Origin: Leptospira kmetyi serovar Malaysia str. Bejo-Iso9
Lineage (GTDB): Bacteria > Spirochaetota > Leptospiria > Leptospirales > Leptospiraceae
Assembly: GCF_000243735.2 (NCBI RefSeq)
Contig: NZ_AHMP02000003.1
Coordinates: 3,122,001 to 3,186,000 of the forward strand
Length of the DNA stretch: 64,000 bases
Reading direction: 5' to 3'
A program made the position numbers and the translations under genes. Each line of letters opens with the position of its first letter. The stretch's first letter is position 1. Below, piece by piece: positions 19,876 through 39,912 of this stretch. The notes below the pieces were generated by a model. The model did not search any database, was not told the DNA's origin, and worked only from the letters and a program-made list of their open reading frames with translations.

Positions 19876-21273
19876 ATGAATTTCTCAAATCTAAAAAGAA
19901 CATTTCGGCTTCCGGTTACGCTCAACTGGATTCTCGGCAGCGCGTTCGTATCGCTTCTTTTTTCGATCCTAAAATTTTTCGGCACGGAAGGTCTGGAGAA
20001 AGTCTCTTATCTCGAACTTTCTCTTCTTGTTGTGCTTAACGTTTCCACGGCGATCCCTCTCAACTATCAGTTGGCGAGGGGAAAATGGAATCTTCAAAGA
20101 TGGATGAAGCTTTCCTTTTATTTCTGGTATGTTCCGATGCTGCTCTGCAACGCGTGGTTAACCGTACAAGTTCCGGATTTTCTAGTGGTTATGATTACGA
20201 CTCTTTACGCGGGTTATCTTGCGTCGTTCGGAGTTATGGAAAGAAGATATTTCATATTCGGCGCGTTGATCTACGCGTTCGCGTTATTCGTCTTTTATTT
20301 TACGGGAATCGCCGGAACTTCTCCGATTCGTCTTTCGGATAAAACACTCGTCGTCTTTTTTATCGTTTTTGTATTCTCCGTTCTTTTGTATTTTTATTGG
20401 ATGAGCGTTACTTCTGGATTTTTAAAAACTCAGACCGTGACCGTTCAAAAACTTTTGCGGGAATCCAGAAAGCACAAACGAAAACTTTCCGAGGAAAGAA
20501 AGACCATCGAAGAACTGATGGCACAATTGAATAAATCCTTTCATATCATCAAAAAGGATTTATCTACCGCAAAAAGAATTCAAAAAAGTATGCTTCCTTC
20601 GGGTTATGAAGAATATTCGGAGTTGGAAATTCGCGCTGAATACATTCCGAAAGACGAAGTAGGCGGGGATTTTTTCGACATCACGAGAACCGGTTTCGGA
20701 AGGTATCGATTGTTTTTGGCGGACGCGACCGGACACGGGGTGCAAGGAGCGCTGATTACGATGGCGATTAAGGTCGCGTATGAATTCGTGAAACAAAGCG
20801 AAAAACGTCCCGGAGAAATATTAGAAGTTTTGAATACGGATTTCATCTCGAAATTCAAATCGTTGAGTCTTTTTTATACCTGTATTCTCGTTGATCTGGA
20901 TCTGAACAAGGGAGTTTTGCGGTTTTCTTCCGCGGGTCATCCCGAACAAGTTCTTCTTCACGATTCGGAGTTTCACACTCTTCAAAAAACGGGGAGAATG
21001 ATCGGACTTTCTCCGGCGTCCATTTATAAGGATAAGATTTTAAAACTTTTACCGGGCGATCGGCTCTTTTTGTTTTCGGACGGATTATTCGAGGAACTCA
21101 ACGGCAGGAAAGAATTTTATGGAGAAACGCGTCTCCACGATCTCTTGAAACAAAACGTGGAAAAGAACGCCCGTGAAATCGTGGATCTGATTTTGGACGA
21201 TCTGCGCGTTTTTACGGATGGAAATAACTTTCAGGACGATTTGACCGTAATTTCGATTCAGATTCCGTCTTAA
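19876..21273 (+). CDS. Membrane-bound PP2C/SpoIIE-type serine phosphatase
   Basis: The 465-residue protein has about six N-terminal membrane segments (to residue about 190), a coiled-coil linker (RESRKHKRKLSEERKTIEEL), then a SpoIIE/RsbU phosphatase domain: AKRIQKSMLPSGYEEY, YIPKDEVGGDFFDITR with metal-binding Asp, LADATGHGVQGALITM, and FSDGLFEELNG plus DDLTVISIQI at the end. Such enzymes dephosphorylate anti-anti-sigma or related proteins in partner-switching pathways. No STAS or anti-sigma gene is adjacent, so the target is unknown. Confidence 0.9.
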   Translation: MNFSNLKRTFRLPVTLNWILGSAFVSLLFSILKFFGTEGLEKVSYLELSLLVVLNVSTAIPLNYQLARGKWNLQRWMKLSFYFWYVPMLLCNAWLTVQVPDFLVVMITTLYAGYLASFGVMERRYFIFGALIYAFALFVFYFTGIAGTSPIRLSDKTLVVFFIVFVFSVLLYFYWMSVTSGFLKTQTVTVQKLLRESRKHKRKLSEERKTIEELMAQLNKSFHIIKKDLSTAKRIQKSMLPSGYEEYSELEIRAEYIPKDEVGGDFFDITRTGFGRYRLFLADATGHGVQGALITMAIKVAYEFVKQSEKRPGEILEVLNTDFISKFKSLSLFYTCILVDLDLNKGVLRFSSAGHPEQVLLHDSEFHTLQKTGRMIGLSPASIYKDKILKLLPGDRLFLFSDGLFEELNGRKEFYGETRLHDLLKQNVEKNAREIVDLILDDLRVFTDGNNFQDDLTVISIQIPS

Positions 21274-21346
21274 ATTTCCGGTTCCGATTCCTCTTTTTCA
21301 AAATTAGAATTTTCATCTTCTCGATCGTTTCGTATTTTGTCCCACT

Positions 21347-23164
21347 ATGTCGAACTCTTCCCTTTTTAAAAAGATTCTTCTTGGGCTTTTGGTCCTATTG
21401 TCCCTAACGTTCTCCCTTTTCTTGCACACGGTTTTTTTCAAACCCATCACTCTCGATTTATTCTATGAAAAGATGTTTTGGGAATCCGTCTTAGATGATC
21501 CGGAATATCTTACTTCGCTCGGAATTCTCAATCGTTTCGGATTAACGGGGCATCAAAAAAAGCTGACCGACATTTCCATCGAGAAACAAAAACGGGATTT
21601 GGAAAAAACGAAAAAGAATCTGGAAACTCTTTTGTCTTACGGAAAGGAAGGGTTGTCCGGACAAGATCTTCTATCCTTTGAAATTTTAGAATGGTCGTAT
21701 CGTTTGAAAATTTCTGGAGAAAGATTCTTGTTCAATGATTATCCGGCCAATCAGTTGTTCGGAATTCAAAGTCAACTTCCCACTTTTTTAGCGACCCAAC
21801 ATCCGATCTCTTCGTCGCAAGACGCCGAGGATTATATCGTAAGACTCGAAGCCGTTCCCAAAAAAATCGATCAGCTCGTCGAAGGAATTTTATATCGGGA
21901 TAAGAATGGAATTCTTCCTCCCGATTTTATTCTAGATCGTTTGATCGCGGAGGTTCGCGGATTTGTCGGAGTTCCGGCAAAACAAAATATTCTTTACGCC
22001 GCTTTCGAAAAAAAGATCGGAAAGATGAATTCGATGTCCGCCGATTCCAAAAATCGTTATCTGACCCGAGTCGAACAAACGATCGAGTCCGGGATCTTTC
22101 CTGCATATTCAAAATTGCTAAATCTTTTTTTGGAACAAAGAAAACATTCGGATTCAAAAGCGGGTGTTTGGAAATTACCGGACGGGGATTTATATTATTC
22201 TCTGGAGCTGAAAAAACATACGACGACCGATTTATCTGCGGAAGAAATCCATACGATCGGTTTATCCGAGGTCGCGCGGATTCAAAACGAGATGAAAACC
22301 ATTTTGAAAGGCATAGGGAAGAATCAGCCGATTCCGATCGCGATGGCCGAGCTTAGAAAAGATCCGCGTTTTTTATTTCCCGATACGGAAGAGGGAAAAC
22401 TCCAGGCTCTCGAAGAATATAAGAAAATTCTAAAGGACTCGGAAGAAAAAACAAAGCCTCTTTTTTTAAGAATGCCGGAAAGCAAGGTGGAAGTGGAAAG
22501 AATTCCGGTGTTTAAGGAAAAGACGGCCCCGGGCGCGTATTACGACGAACCCGCGTTAGACGGTTCAAGACCGGGAATTTTTTACGCAAATCTCCGCGAT
22601 ACGAAGGAGATTCCGAAGTTCGGGATGTTTACGCTAACGTATCACGAGGCGATTCCGGGACATCATTTGCAGATCGCGATCATGCAGGAACTCAAAGGTC
22701 TTCCCCGATTTAGAAATACGATTACGTTTACGGCTTACGTGGAAGGCTGGGCTTTGTATGCGGAACGATTGGCGAAGGATTATTCTTTTTTTCAAGATCC
22801 CTATTCGGATTTGGGAAGATTGCAGGCGGAACTGTTTCGGGCCGTTCGCCTCGTAGTAGATACGGGTTTGCATTACAAACGATGGAGCAGAGAACAGGCG
22901 ATTTCTTATATGATGCAGAATACGGGAATGGCGCCGAAAGACGTCACTTCCGAAATCGAAAGATATATCGTTTATCCCGGTCAGGCTTGTTCGTATAAAC
23001 TCGGTATGTTGAAGATTCTCGAATTGAGAGAAAAGGTTCGGGAAAAACAAAAAGACAAATTCGACATTCGGAAATTTCACTCCGTCGTTTTGGACAGCGG
23101 CTCTTTGCCGCTTACGATTTTGGAAGGCCTCGTAAACGAAGAATTGTTAAGCGACAAGAAATAA
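21347..23164 (+). CDS. DUF885 family predicted metallopeptidase
   Basis: The 605-residue product starts with a membrane anchor or uncleaved signal ([21 protein letters not shown]) and belongs to the DUF885 family. The zinc-binding signature HEAIPGHH occurs at 433-440, with a downstream glutamate in [13 protein letters not shown] as expected for this gluzincin-like group, and [14 protein letters not shown] at the end. The substrate is unknown; family members are proposed peptidases. It is not closely spaced to either neighbour (73 bases upstream, 23 bases to the convergent thiD). Confidence 0.85.
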   Translation: MSNSSLFKKILLGLLVLLSLTFSLFLHTVFFKPITLDLFYEKMFWESVLDDPEYLTSLGILNRFGLTGHQKKLTDISIEKQKRDLEKTKKNLETLLSYGKEGLSGQDLLSFEILEWSYRLKISGERFLFNDYPANQLFGIQSQLPTFLATQHPISSSQDAEDYIVRLEAVPKKIDQLVEGILYRDKNGILPPDFILDRLIAEVRGFVGVPAKQNILYAAFEKKIGKMNSMSADSKNRYLTRVEQTIESGIFPAYSKLLNLFLEQRKHSDSKAGVWKLPDGDLYYSLELKKHTTTDLSAEEIHTIGLSEVARIQNEMKTILKGIGKNQPIPIAMAELRKDPRFLFPDTEEGKLQALEEYKKILKDSEEKTKPLFLRMPESKVEVERIPVFKEKTAPGAYYDEPALDGSRPGIFYANLRDTKEIPKFGMFTLTYHEAIPGHHLQIAIMQELKGLPRFRNTITFTAYVEGWALYAERLAKDYSFFQDPYSDLGRLQAELFRAVRLVVDTGLHYKRWSREQAISYMMQNTGMAPKDVTSEIERYIVYPGQACSYKLGMLKILELREKVREKQKDKFDIRKFHSVVLDSGSLPLTILEGLVNEELLSDKK

Positions 23165-23187
23165 AAAAGGGAAATTCTCCCTCCCGT

Positions 23188-23997
<810 letters not shown>

Positions 23998-24042
23998 AAA
24001 CGTTTTACCAAACGAAATTGATTCGATTTAAGATAAGAAATC

Positions 24043-24456
24043 TTATCTTCTTTTTTTACGAGGAACCTGATTCGATATCGTATCGGGCCACCCGAATATT
24101 TTCAAGTCGATCGTTTCCGCGGAATTGAATTTGATTCCTTCGTCTTCGAGTATTTTCTTTTGAAGAATGGATCGGCCGGTATCTCCGCGAAATGAAATTT
24201 TTCCCTGACTGTTGATCACTCTTTGCCAAGGAACTTTTTGTTCCTGATCTTTCGAAAGGGCGTTTAACGCGTAACCGACGGCGCGCGCGGCCCTCGGTTT
24301 TCCGAGAAGCGCGGCGATTCTTCCGTACGAAGTTACTTTTCCTCTCGGAACTTTTTTGACGAGCGCATACACGTTTTTAAAGAATGAAATTTCGGAATTA
24401 TCATCCTTCTTTTTTACGTTCTGTTTGTTTTGTTGAATTTTGGATGTTCGGGGCAT
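24043..24456 (-). CDS. Alkyltransferase-like (ATL) DNA-binding protein
   Basis: The 137-residue protein matches the DNA-binding domain of O6-methylguanine methyltransferases (GKVTSYGRIAALLG, ARAVGYALN), but the active-site PCHR motif reads PWQR (Pro76-Trp77-Gln78-Arg79). The Trp in place of the acceptor Cys is the hallmark of ATL proteins (Atl1/eAtl), which bind O6-alkylguanine lesions without repairing them and hand them to nucleotide excision repair. An N-terminal Lys/Gln-rich extension of about 20 residues and a C-terminal KKRR tail are present. It lies three bases downstream of a histidine kinase gene. Confidence 0.88.
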   Translation of the reverse strand: MPRTSKIQQNKQNVKKKDDNSEISFFKNVYALVKKVPRGKVTSYGRIAALLGKPRAARAVGYALNALSKDQEQKVPWQRVINSQGKISFRGDTGRSILQKKILEDEGIKFNSAETIDLKIFGWPDTISNQVPRKKRR

Positions 24457-24459
24457 GAT

Positions 24460-26280
<1,821 letters not shown>

Positions 26281-26298
26281 ATAAAACGCGTAAGAATC

Positions 26299-28562
<2,264 letters not shown>

Positions 28563-28596
28563 AACGAAGCGTAAACTCGGGCATTTTTTCTGGAAA

Positions 28597-28621
28597 TTAG
28601 TTATATCTGTGGTATAACTAA
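28597..28621. promoter_or_regulatory. Perfect inverted repeat upstream of the FecR-domain lipoprotein
   Basis: TTAGTTATA (28597-28605) and TATAACTAA (28613-28621) form a perfect 9-bp inverted repeat with a seven-base spacer, 76 bases before the lipoprotein ATG. The two-fold symmetry and AT richness suit a protein-binding operator better than a terminator, as no T run follows. The binding factor is unknown. Confidence 0.4.
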
Positions 28622-28696
28622 ATCTAAACTTTTGCAATTTTTTTCTTGTAAGTCTGTTAACTAGAATGCAATCTTTTTAAAGTTCGGGGGGGTAAT

Positions 28697-29626
28697 ATGA
28701 ACCGTTCTCTATTAATGGCGATTAGTTGCGCATTTTTTGCGTTATCCATCGCTTGTAGTACCAATAAATCATCCGGTAGCGATCAGGTTAAAACTGAATC
28801 CGATTCCGCAACCGCAAGAATCGTATGGGTTCTTGGAGACGTTAAAGTTCTTTCCGATTCCGGAGAAAGAAAAGCCGAGTTGGGTCTGGCTCTTTCCGCA
28901 TCGGATCGAGTTGTAACCGGAGCAAACGGCGGCGCCGAGATCATGGTTGCCGACAGCGGAGTGATCAAGATGTCCAAAAACTCCGACATAGAAATTTCTA
29001 CTCTTATGAATCCGAACGGATCCGACACGAACGTCCAAGTGAACTACGGAAAAATCGTGACCATGGTTAAAAAAGGTCAGAAGAATACCGAGTTTACCGT
29101 TTCGACTCCGACCGCACTTGCAGGTGTTCGAGGAACTTCCTTCTTAACATCTGTAGAAAGTCCTGAAGGATCTAAAATCAATTGTGCGAAAGAAAATTGC
29201 ACAGTTCGATTTGCAGTGATCGAAGGAACGATCGCCGTTTCTAAAAAGGGAGATTCTTCCGAAGTGATCCTGAGCAAAAACCGCGAACTTAGAATCGAAA
29301 AGAATCAAAAACTCACCGACAAGTTGATTCGTTCTTTGCAAAAAGATTCTTTGAGCGAAATGAAGGAACTCATCGTTCTTCATAAAAACGAAACCTTCGA
29401 ATACGGAAAACTTGTGGAAGAACTCAAATCTTCCAGCGAAGAGCTTAAAATTCTGAGCCAATCCGGTTCCGTAGAAGAAGCGAAGGCCGAACTTCAAAAA
29501 CGCGAAGCCAATCGTAACAACGCGGACGAAGTGACAAAAACCGCAAAAGCGGTGAACGAAACCAAGTATGTACAACAAGATGTGCAAAAGGAAAAGCTGA
29601 AATTAAATCCTAAAGAAACGTTTTAG
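28697..29626 (+). CDS. FecR-domain lipoprotein
   Basis: The 309-residue product has a lipoprotein signal ([15 protein letters not shown], Cys about residue 20) and a FecR-type beta domain (about 40-190) with [30 protein letters not shown] and [13 protein letters not shown]. From about 215 on it is a charged alpha-helical, probably coiled-coil region. FecR domains on lipoproteins in leptospires are of unknown function, unlike the inner-membrane FecR anti-sigma regulators. A G-rich ribosome site (seven G) precedes the ATG. A strong terminator follows the stop, so it is a single transcription unit or the end of one. Confidence 0.82.
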   Translation: MNRSLLMAISCAFFALSIACSTNKSSGSDQVKTESDSATARIVWVLGDVKVLSDSGERKAELGLALSASDRVVTGANGGAEIMVADSGVIKMSKNSDIEISTLMNPNGSDTNVQVNYGKIVTMVKKGQKNTEFTVSTPTALAGVRGTSFLTSVESPEGSKINCAKENCTVRFAVIEGTIAVSKKGDSSEVILSKNRELRIEKNQKLTDKLIRSLQKDSLSEMKELIVLHKNETFEYGKLVEELKSSSEELKILSQSGSVEEAKAELQKREANRNNADEVTKTAKAVNETKYVQQDVQKEKLKLNPKETF

Positions 29627-29653
29627 GACTTTAGCAAACCCGAACTTGCGCAC

Positions 29654-29686
29654 AAAACCGGGGATTTTTCCCCGGTTTTTTTATTT
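29654..29686 (+). terminator. Rho-independent terminator
   Basis: A perfect 11-bp stem (29654-29664 with 29669-29679), four-base loop, GC-rich core CCGGGG/CCCCGG and a T run after the stem. It lies 28 bases after the stop of the FecR-domain lipoprotein gene and is a textbook intrinsic terminator; the A-rich left arm makes it potentially bidirectional. Confidence 0.92.
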
Positions 29687-29735
29687 TTAAAGTGAATCAT
29701 CTAAAATTACGGATGATTGCCTCCCCGATTTTTTT

Positions 29736-29741
29736 TATAAT
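29736..29741 (+). promoter_or_regulatory. Perfect -10 hexamer before the PEGA lipoprotein gene
   Basis: A perfect TATAAT lies 39 bases before the ATG at 29781 and after the strong terminator, so it is well placed to start the PEGA lipoprotein-TPR operon. No good -35 is seen at 16-18 bases, so activator dependence or a weak basal level is possible. Confidence 0.45.
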
Positions 29742-29780
29742 GGAATTCTCATTCAACCGGTGGAAAATTATTGAACTGTT

Positions 29781-31396
29781 ATGAAATTTATTATTAACCC
29801 AATGCGGCTCTTTCCATTCTTCTTTTTTTTCTTATTGATTCTCATTGATTGTTCTTCCGTTCAAAAAATCGAAAATTTCAACTCCGTTTTGCAGGAGCCG
29901 ACGTTTAAGGCCCTCAAGGAAGAGGAAATTATTCTCGGGAGCGCCTCCGATGCGGATTATAAAATTCGAAAAACCGGAAGTTCCGTTCCCGTTTTCGCGC
30001 TGGCTCCGATCAACCTTCCGAGCGGAATCGATCCTAAGTTAGGCGCCTTTTTAAGCGACGAAGTGCGTTTGATCTGGGCGAAGGTGAAAGGCAAGCAAGC
30101 GCGCATAACGGATGCGACTTGGAAGAATTCTTCCCTGCTTACTCAGGAACTCAAAAGACTCGGAGTGGACGCGGTTATCAAAACCGATATCCGAGAAGTT
30201 TCCGGTAAGTGGATCGTAAATCAAAAGATCGCCGATCCGGTTAAGGAAATCGTATACGGAAACGTGGACGGTTCGTTTCAATCTCCGCAATCCGGAGAAG
30301 ATCACCAAGCCAATCAGGTTTATTACTTAAAACACGGTTCGGGCGTTTTGGCGCTGGATCCGAAATCTTCTCTGGTTCCGATTTGGGAAAAATCCCTCAG
30401 CTCGGGAGAAATCGATTCGATTTTGAAAAAGTCGATCCAAGGTTATCTTTCCTTCAGCGCGTCTTCCGCGGATACGGAAGTCGTGTTTCAAGGCGAAAAG
30501 ATCGGGATCGCTTCTTTTCGAAATTATCCTTTGCCGGAAGGTTTACAACAGATTCAAATCACTCGTCCGGGACAAAAAGATATTCTTAAGTCCTTGCAGA
30601 TCCGCGCGGGTCAAACCGTTTCCATTTATCAAGAATGGAAAGAGGATCGAACACTCGGCGGTTTGAGAATCTTAAGTTTTCCGGACGCTCTTCAAGTTGC
30701 GTTAGACGGCTTTCGAACCGGTGAAACCCCTTTTTACAGAAGTAATCTTGCTCCGGGCGCGATGCAACTCGAGTTGGTTCGCGATACGGAAAACGGCCCT
30801 TTGGTTTATTACGAAGGTCAGTTAACCGTCGAAGCGGATAAGATTACGGAAGTCGCCCTGCCTTATAAAACCGATAACCTGATTGCCGAACCCGAGTTTT
30901 GGAAACTTTCCGGTGAAAAAGGGTTTCAGGCTTTTTCCGGAAAAACATTAGATTTTCAGAATGCTTCTTCTTTGCCGCCGGGTTGGTACGGAGTTTTTTC
31001 CGCGCCGTTTATTCCCGAGAATATGGAACTTGAAGGAATCATTCCGATCACTACGGAGTCCGATTCCGGAATCGTAGCGATTTCGTTTCACACTCCTAAA
31101 AAAACGATCAGCTTAGAATACGAAAAGGAGAGACTCAGCGTTTATTCTTTTCCTTCTACGGGAAACAACGTTGGAACCTATAAATTCAAACAGGAAAACA
31201 AGGAAGACGGACGTCCTTTTCGAATCGTAACGGATACGAAAGAAGGAACGGTTCGATTGTATTTAGGATATTCCAAGGTTTTGGAAGATAAGTTCGACGT
31301 TTCGGGTGTTTGGAGAATTTCCATTCTTACCAGGGGAGAAAAGTTTTCAAAACGTTCTCCGCTTCGAAATCTCAAGATCGAATACAAGGGATATAA

Positions 31397-31400
<4 letters not shown>
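29781..31400 (+). CDS. PEGA-domain lipoprotein
   Basis: The 539-residue product has a long Phe/Leu-rich signal ending at a lipobox-like LILIDC (Cys24). Residues about 65-170 resemble the nucleotide-free CsgG/TolB-N type fold ([36 protein letters not shown]). A PEGA domain follows near 290-360 ([33 protein letters not shown]), and the preceding stretch looks like a weaker second copy. The C-terminal 150 residues are beta-rich, possibly a lectin/jelly-roll. PEGA domains are often in surface or envelope proteins. The stop overlaps the start of the TPR protein by four bases, so the two are probably coupled. Confidence 0.75.
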
Positions 31401-34990
<3,590 letters not shown>

Positions 34991-35009
34991 CGCTGATCGC
35001 CGAGGAAAC

Positions 35010-35663
35010 TTATTTCTTGGAAAGAATCTGATCGATATAATAGATTCTTTTTCCTTCTTCCCGTTTCTTTCTCTCGAAGTGAGAAACGGGAATTTCGCTT
35101 CTTTCCAATCTGAGTTCCGCCGTTTCCGGTTTAAAAACTTCCGAATCTCTGAATAGACGAATCGCTTTTCTTGCATAAGGACCGTAATCGGTTGCAAAGG
35201 AGAATTTACCGCCCGGCGGTAGAAGGATCCGAAGCGACTCCAAGAATTTAGAGTTCATCGTTCGATTTTTATGATGTCTTCTTTTGGGCCAAGGATCGGG
35301 AAAGTTCAAAAGAATCTCGCCGAAAACTTCCTCTTCGAACACGTCTTCCAAAAACCAATTGAAGTTTACGCAAAGAATCTTAACGTTATCGAGAGAATGT
35401 TTTTCGATTCCGCGTATCGTATGACGGATGCGATCGAATTTTTTTTCCATCAACACGAATCCGGTGTTCGGTCTTTGACGGGCCATGGCGATCGCCACTT
35501 CTCCCCAACCGGAACCAAGCTCTAAAAAATATGTCTCGAACTCTTTTGAGAATAAATTTTCTTTTTTCAGTTTCCTTACAGGGCTAGCTTGCAAAAAATA
35601 ATCCGAAGCGAAAGGAATACCGCCTGCGATCGACCAAAGTTTCTGTTCGAGTTCTTGGATCAT
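35010..35663 (-). CDS. trmB: tRNA (guanine(46)-N7)-methyltransferase
   Basis: TrmB makes m7G46 in the variable loop of tRNA. The 217-residue SAM-dependent Rossmann enzyme has [19 protein letters not shown] as motif [15 protein letters not shown], and the family signature [20 protein letters not shown], followed by [15 protein letters not shown]. It is convergent with the TPR gene and divergent from the MBL-fold gene. Confidence 0.95.
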   Translation of the reverse strand: MIQELEQKLWSIAGGIPFASDYFLQASPVRKLKKENLFSKEFETYFLELGSGWGEVAIAMARQRPNTGFVLMEKKFDRIRHTIRGIEKHSLDNVKILCVNFNWFLEDVFEEEVFGEILLNFPDPWPKRRHHKNRTMNSKFLESLRILLPPGGKFSFATDYGPYARKAIRLFRDSEVFKPETAELRLERSEIPVSHFERKKREEGKRIYYIDQILSKK

Positions 35664-35677
35664 GGTTTATCGTCAGA

Positions 35678-36651
<974 letters not shown>

Positions 36652-36779
36652 GGTTTCTTAATTTTTTTCGATCGATTCTCCTTTAAGAATTCTTCTAAAA
36701 AGAATTTGAGGATTCTTATTCTCCGCTTTGAAAAAAATTTTCTTTTAATTCAATCGATTTGAGTTATGCTGGATCGGCT

Positions 36780-37130
36780 ATGCACACAGAGATGGGACAA
36801 CAAAAAAAAACTGCTAGCGATACTCTTGCGGATAAACGTTTCTATAAACGATTTCGGAAGAACAACCTAGTGAAGATGGTTCTTGGTAAGAATGAGATTT
36901 TGGGAAATCTCGAAGATATTAGTATGATCGGAGCTTCAATCAGTTCGAGAGAAGAAATTCTTTTGGGTGAACGCGTGAAATTTATGTCGCCTATTCTTTC
37001 CGTAGAAATCGAAGCGGATATTATCCGAAGAGATTTGATTCAGGAGAAATATAAGTATGGGCTTGTGTTTCACGATTTATCGGATGCTGCGATCGTTGAA
37101 ATTCTAAATAAGATCGCTTCTACGGATTGA
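36780..37130 (+). CDS. PilZ-domain protein
   Basis: A single-domain PilZ protein of 116 residues from the ATG at 36780. The c-di-GMP-binding pattern RxxxR is seen in [12 protein letters not shown] (about 18-29) and the second motif as [11 protein letters not shown] (about 46-56, the D/NxSxxG motif). PilZ proteins act as c-di-GMP effectors. The upstream in-frame TTG at 36759 is an alternative start. No flagellar or cellulose gene is adjacent, so its target is unknown; it is likely one of several PilZ proteins in this genome. Confidence 0.82.
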   Translation: MHTEMGQQKKTASDTLADKRFYKRFRKNNLVKMVLGKNEILGNLEDISMIGASISSREEILLGERVKFMSPILSVEIEADIIRRDLIQEKYKYGLVFHDLSDAAIVEILNKIASTD

Positions 37131-37244
37131 AGCGACATCTTATAATTTCTTCGTTTCTTTTTATCAAAGAATTCAATCGATTTTAGAAATATTTTATATA
37201 CCTCCGCTTAACTTAGGTATGTACAAGCCGACACTAGTATTAGA

Positions 37245-37925
37245 ATGAGAATCGGCGGAGAACATAGAACTCAACTCGGAATTCCCCGGGATGAATCTTT
37301 GCACTACATAGGCCATGGACAATTGGAGAGTTCCCCCGCGTCCACGTCGGTTCTTCACGTCATCTCCCATGAACTGGGCCACGTCGCCGAGTTTCGTTCC
37401 GAGGCGATGCGGGACCGCGCCGAAATCCGTTCCATGGATCTGAAGATTCATTACGAATTTCGAAACGGAAAACTCGTTGCGGTTTCCGGTGAAACAACGG
37501 CGACCACGGTAAAAAAATCCGAAGATTCTCCCCGTAAAAACGAAATCACTCTGCAAGAAGATTCCATCCAAGAAAAAGAATCCGCCAAAAAGAAAGAGGA
37601 ACACGACGCTTCCAAAGTGAACTTGGAAGATAAGGAAAAAGAAATTCTTTCCGAAATCCGAAGAATCGAATCCGAGCTTCAAAGATTCGAAACGCAAGCG
37701 AACACCGAGGAAGAAAAAGGTTTCGGTTCCATTCGCAAAACGGAACTCGAAGAGAGAAAAAGAAAACTCGAAATGTCCCTCAATCAGGAAAAGCTAAAGG
37801 CGATTTTGGAAGATACGATGGATACGTTCAAAGAGTTGGTGGATAAACAAACTCAGATGAGCTTGAGAATTTTAAACGCGAATTCTTCGGATAAACTCGG
37901 CAATCTTTTCGACGCAAAAGCCTAA
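37245..37925 (+). CDS. HELGH-motif metalloprotein with coiled-coil tail (SprA-related)
   Basis: The 226-residue product has a zinc-binding HELGH at 42-46 (HVISHELGHVAEFRSEAMRD) followed by IHYEFRNGKLVAVSGETT. This order of an HExxH helix, then a Tyr-containing strand and a Gly-rich VSGET strand, resembles SprA-related putative metalloproteases (AHExxHL ... AVGGEVSID). From about 95 on it is Lys/Glu-rich coiled coil. No signal is seen. The reading frame is open further upstream without an ATG. It ends six bases before the convergent engB stop. Family placement is an inference. Confidence 0.65.
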   Translation: MRIGGEHRTQLGIPRDESLHYIGHGQLESSPASTSVLHVISHELGHVAEFRSEAMRDRAEIRSMDLKIHYEFRNGKLVAVSGETTATTVKKSEDSPRKNEITLQEDSIQEKESAKKKEEHDASKVNLEDKEKEILSEIRRIESELQRFETQANTEEEKGFGSIRKTELEERKRKLEMSLNQEKLKAILEDTMDTFKELVDKQTQMSLRILNANSSDKLGNLFDAKA

Positions 37926-37931
37926 GATCGT

Positions 37932-39892
<1,961 letters not shown>

Positions 39893-39912
39893 CAGGATTC
39901 GCAAATGCAGGT

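Noticed and set aside
24030..24049. Perfect 9-bp inverted repeat followed by a T run on the plus strand near the end of the ATL gene
   Set aside because: The T run is the reverse complement of the Lys/Arg-coding end of the ATL gene and no plus-strand gene lies upstream; on the minus strand the hairpin has no T run after it, so it is not a credible terminator.
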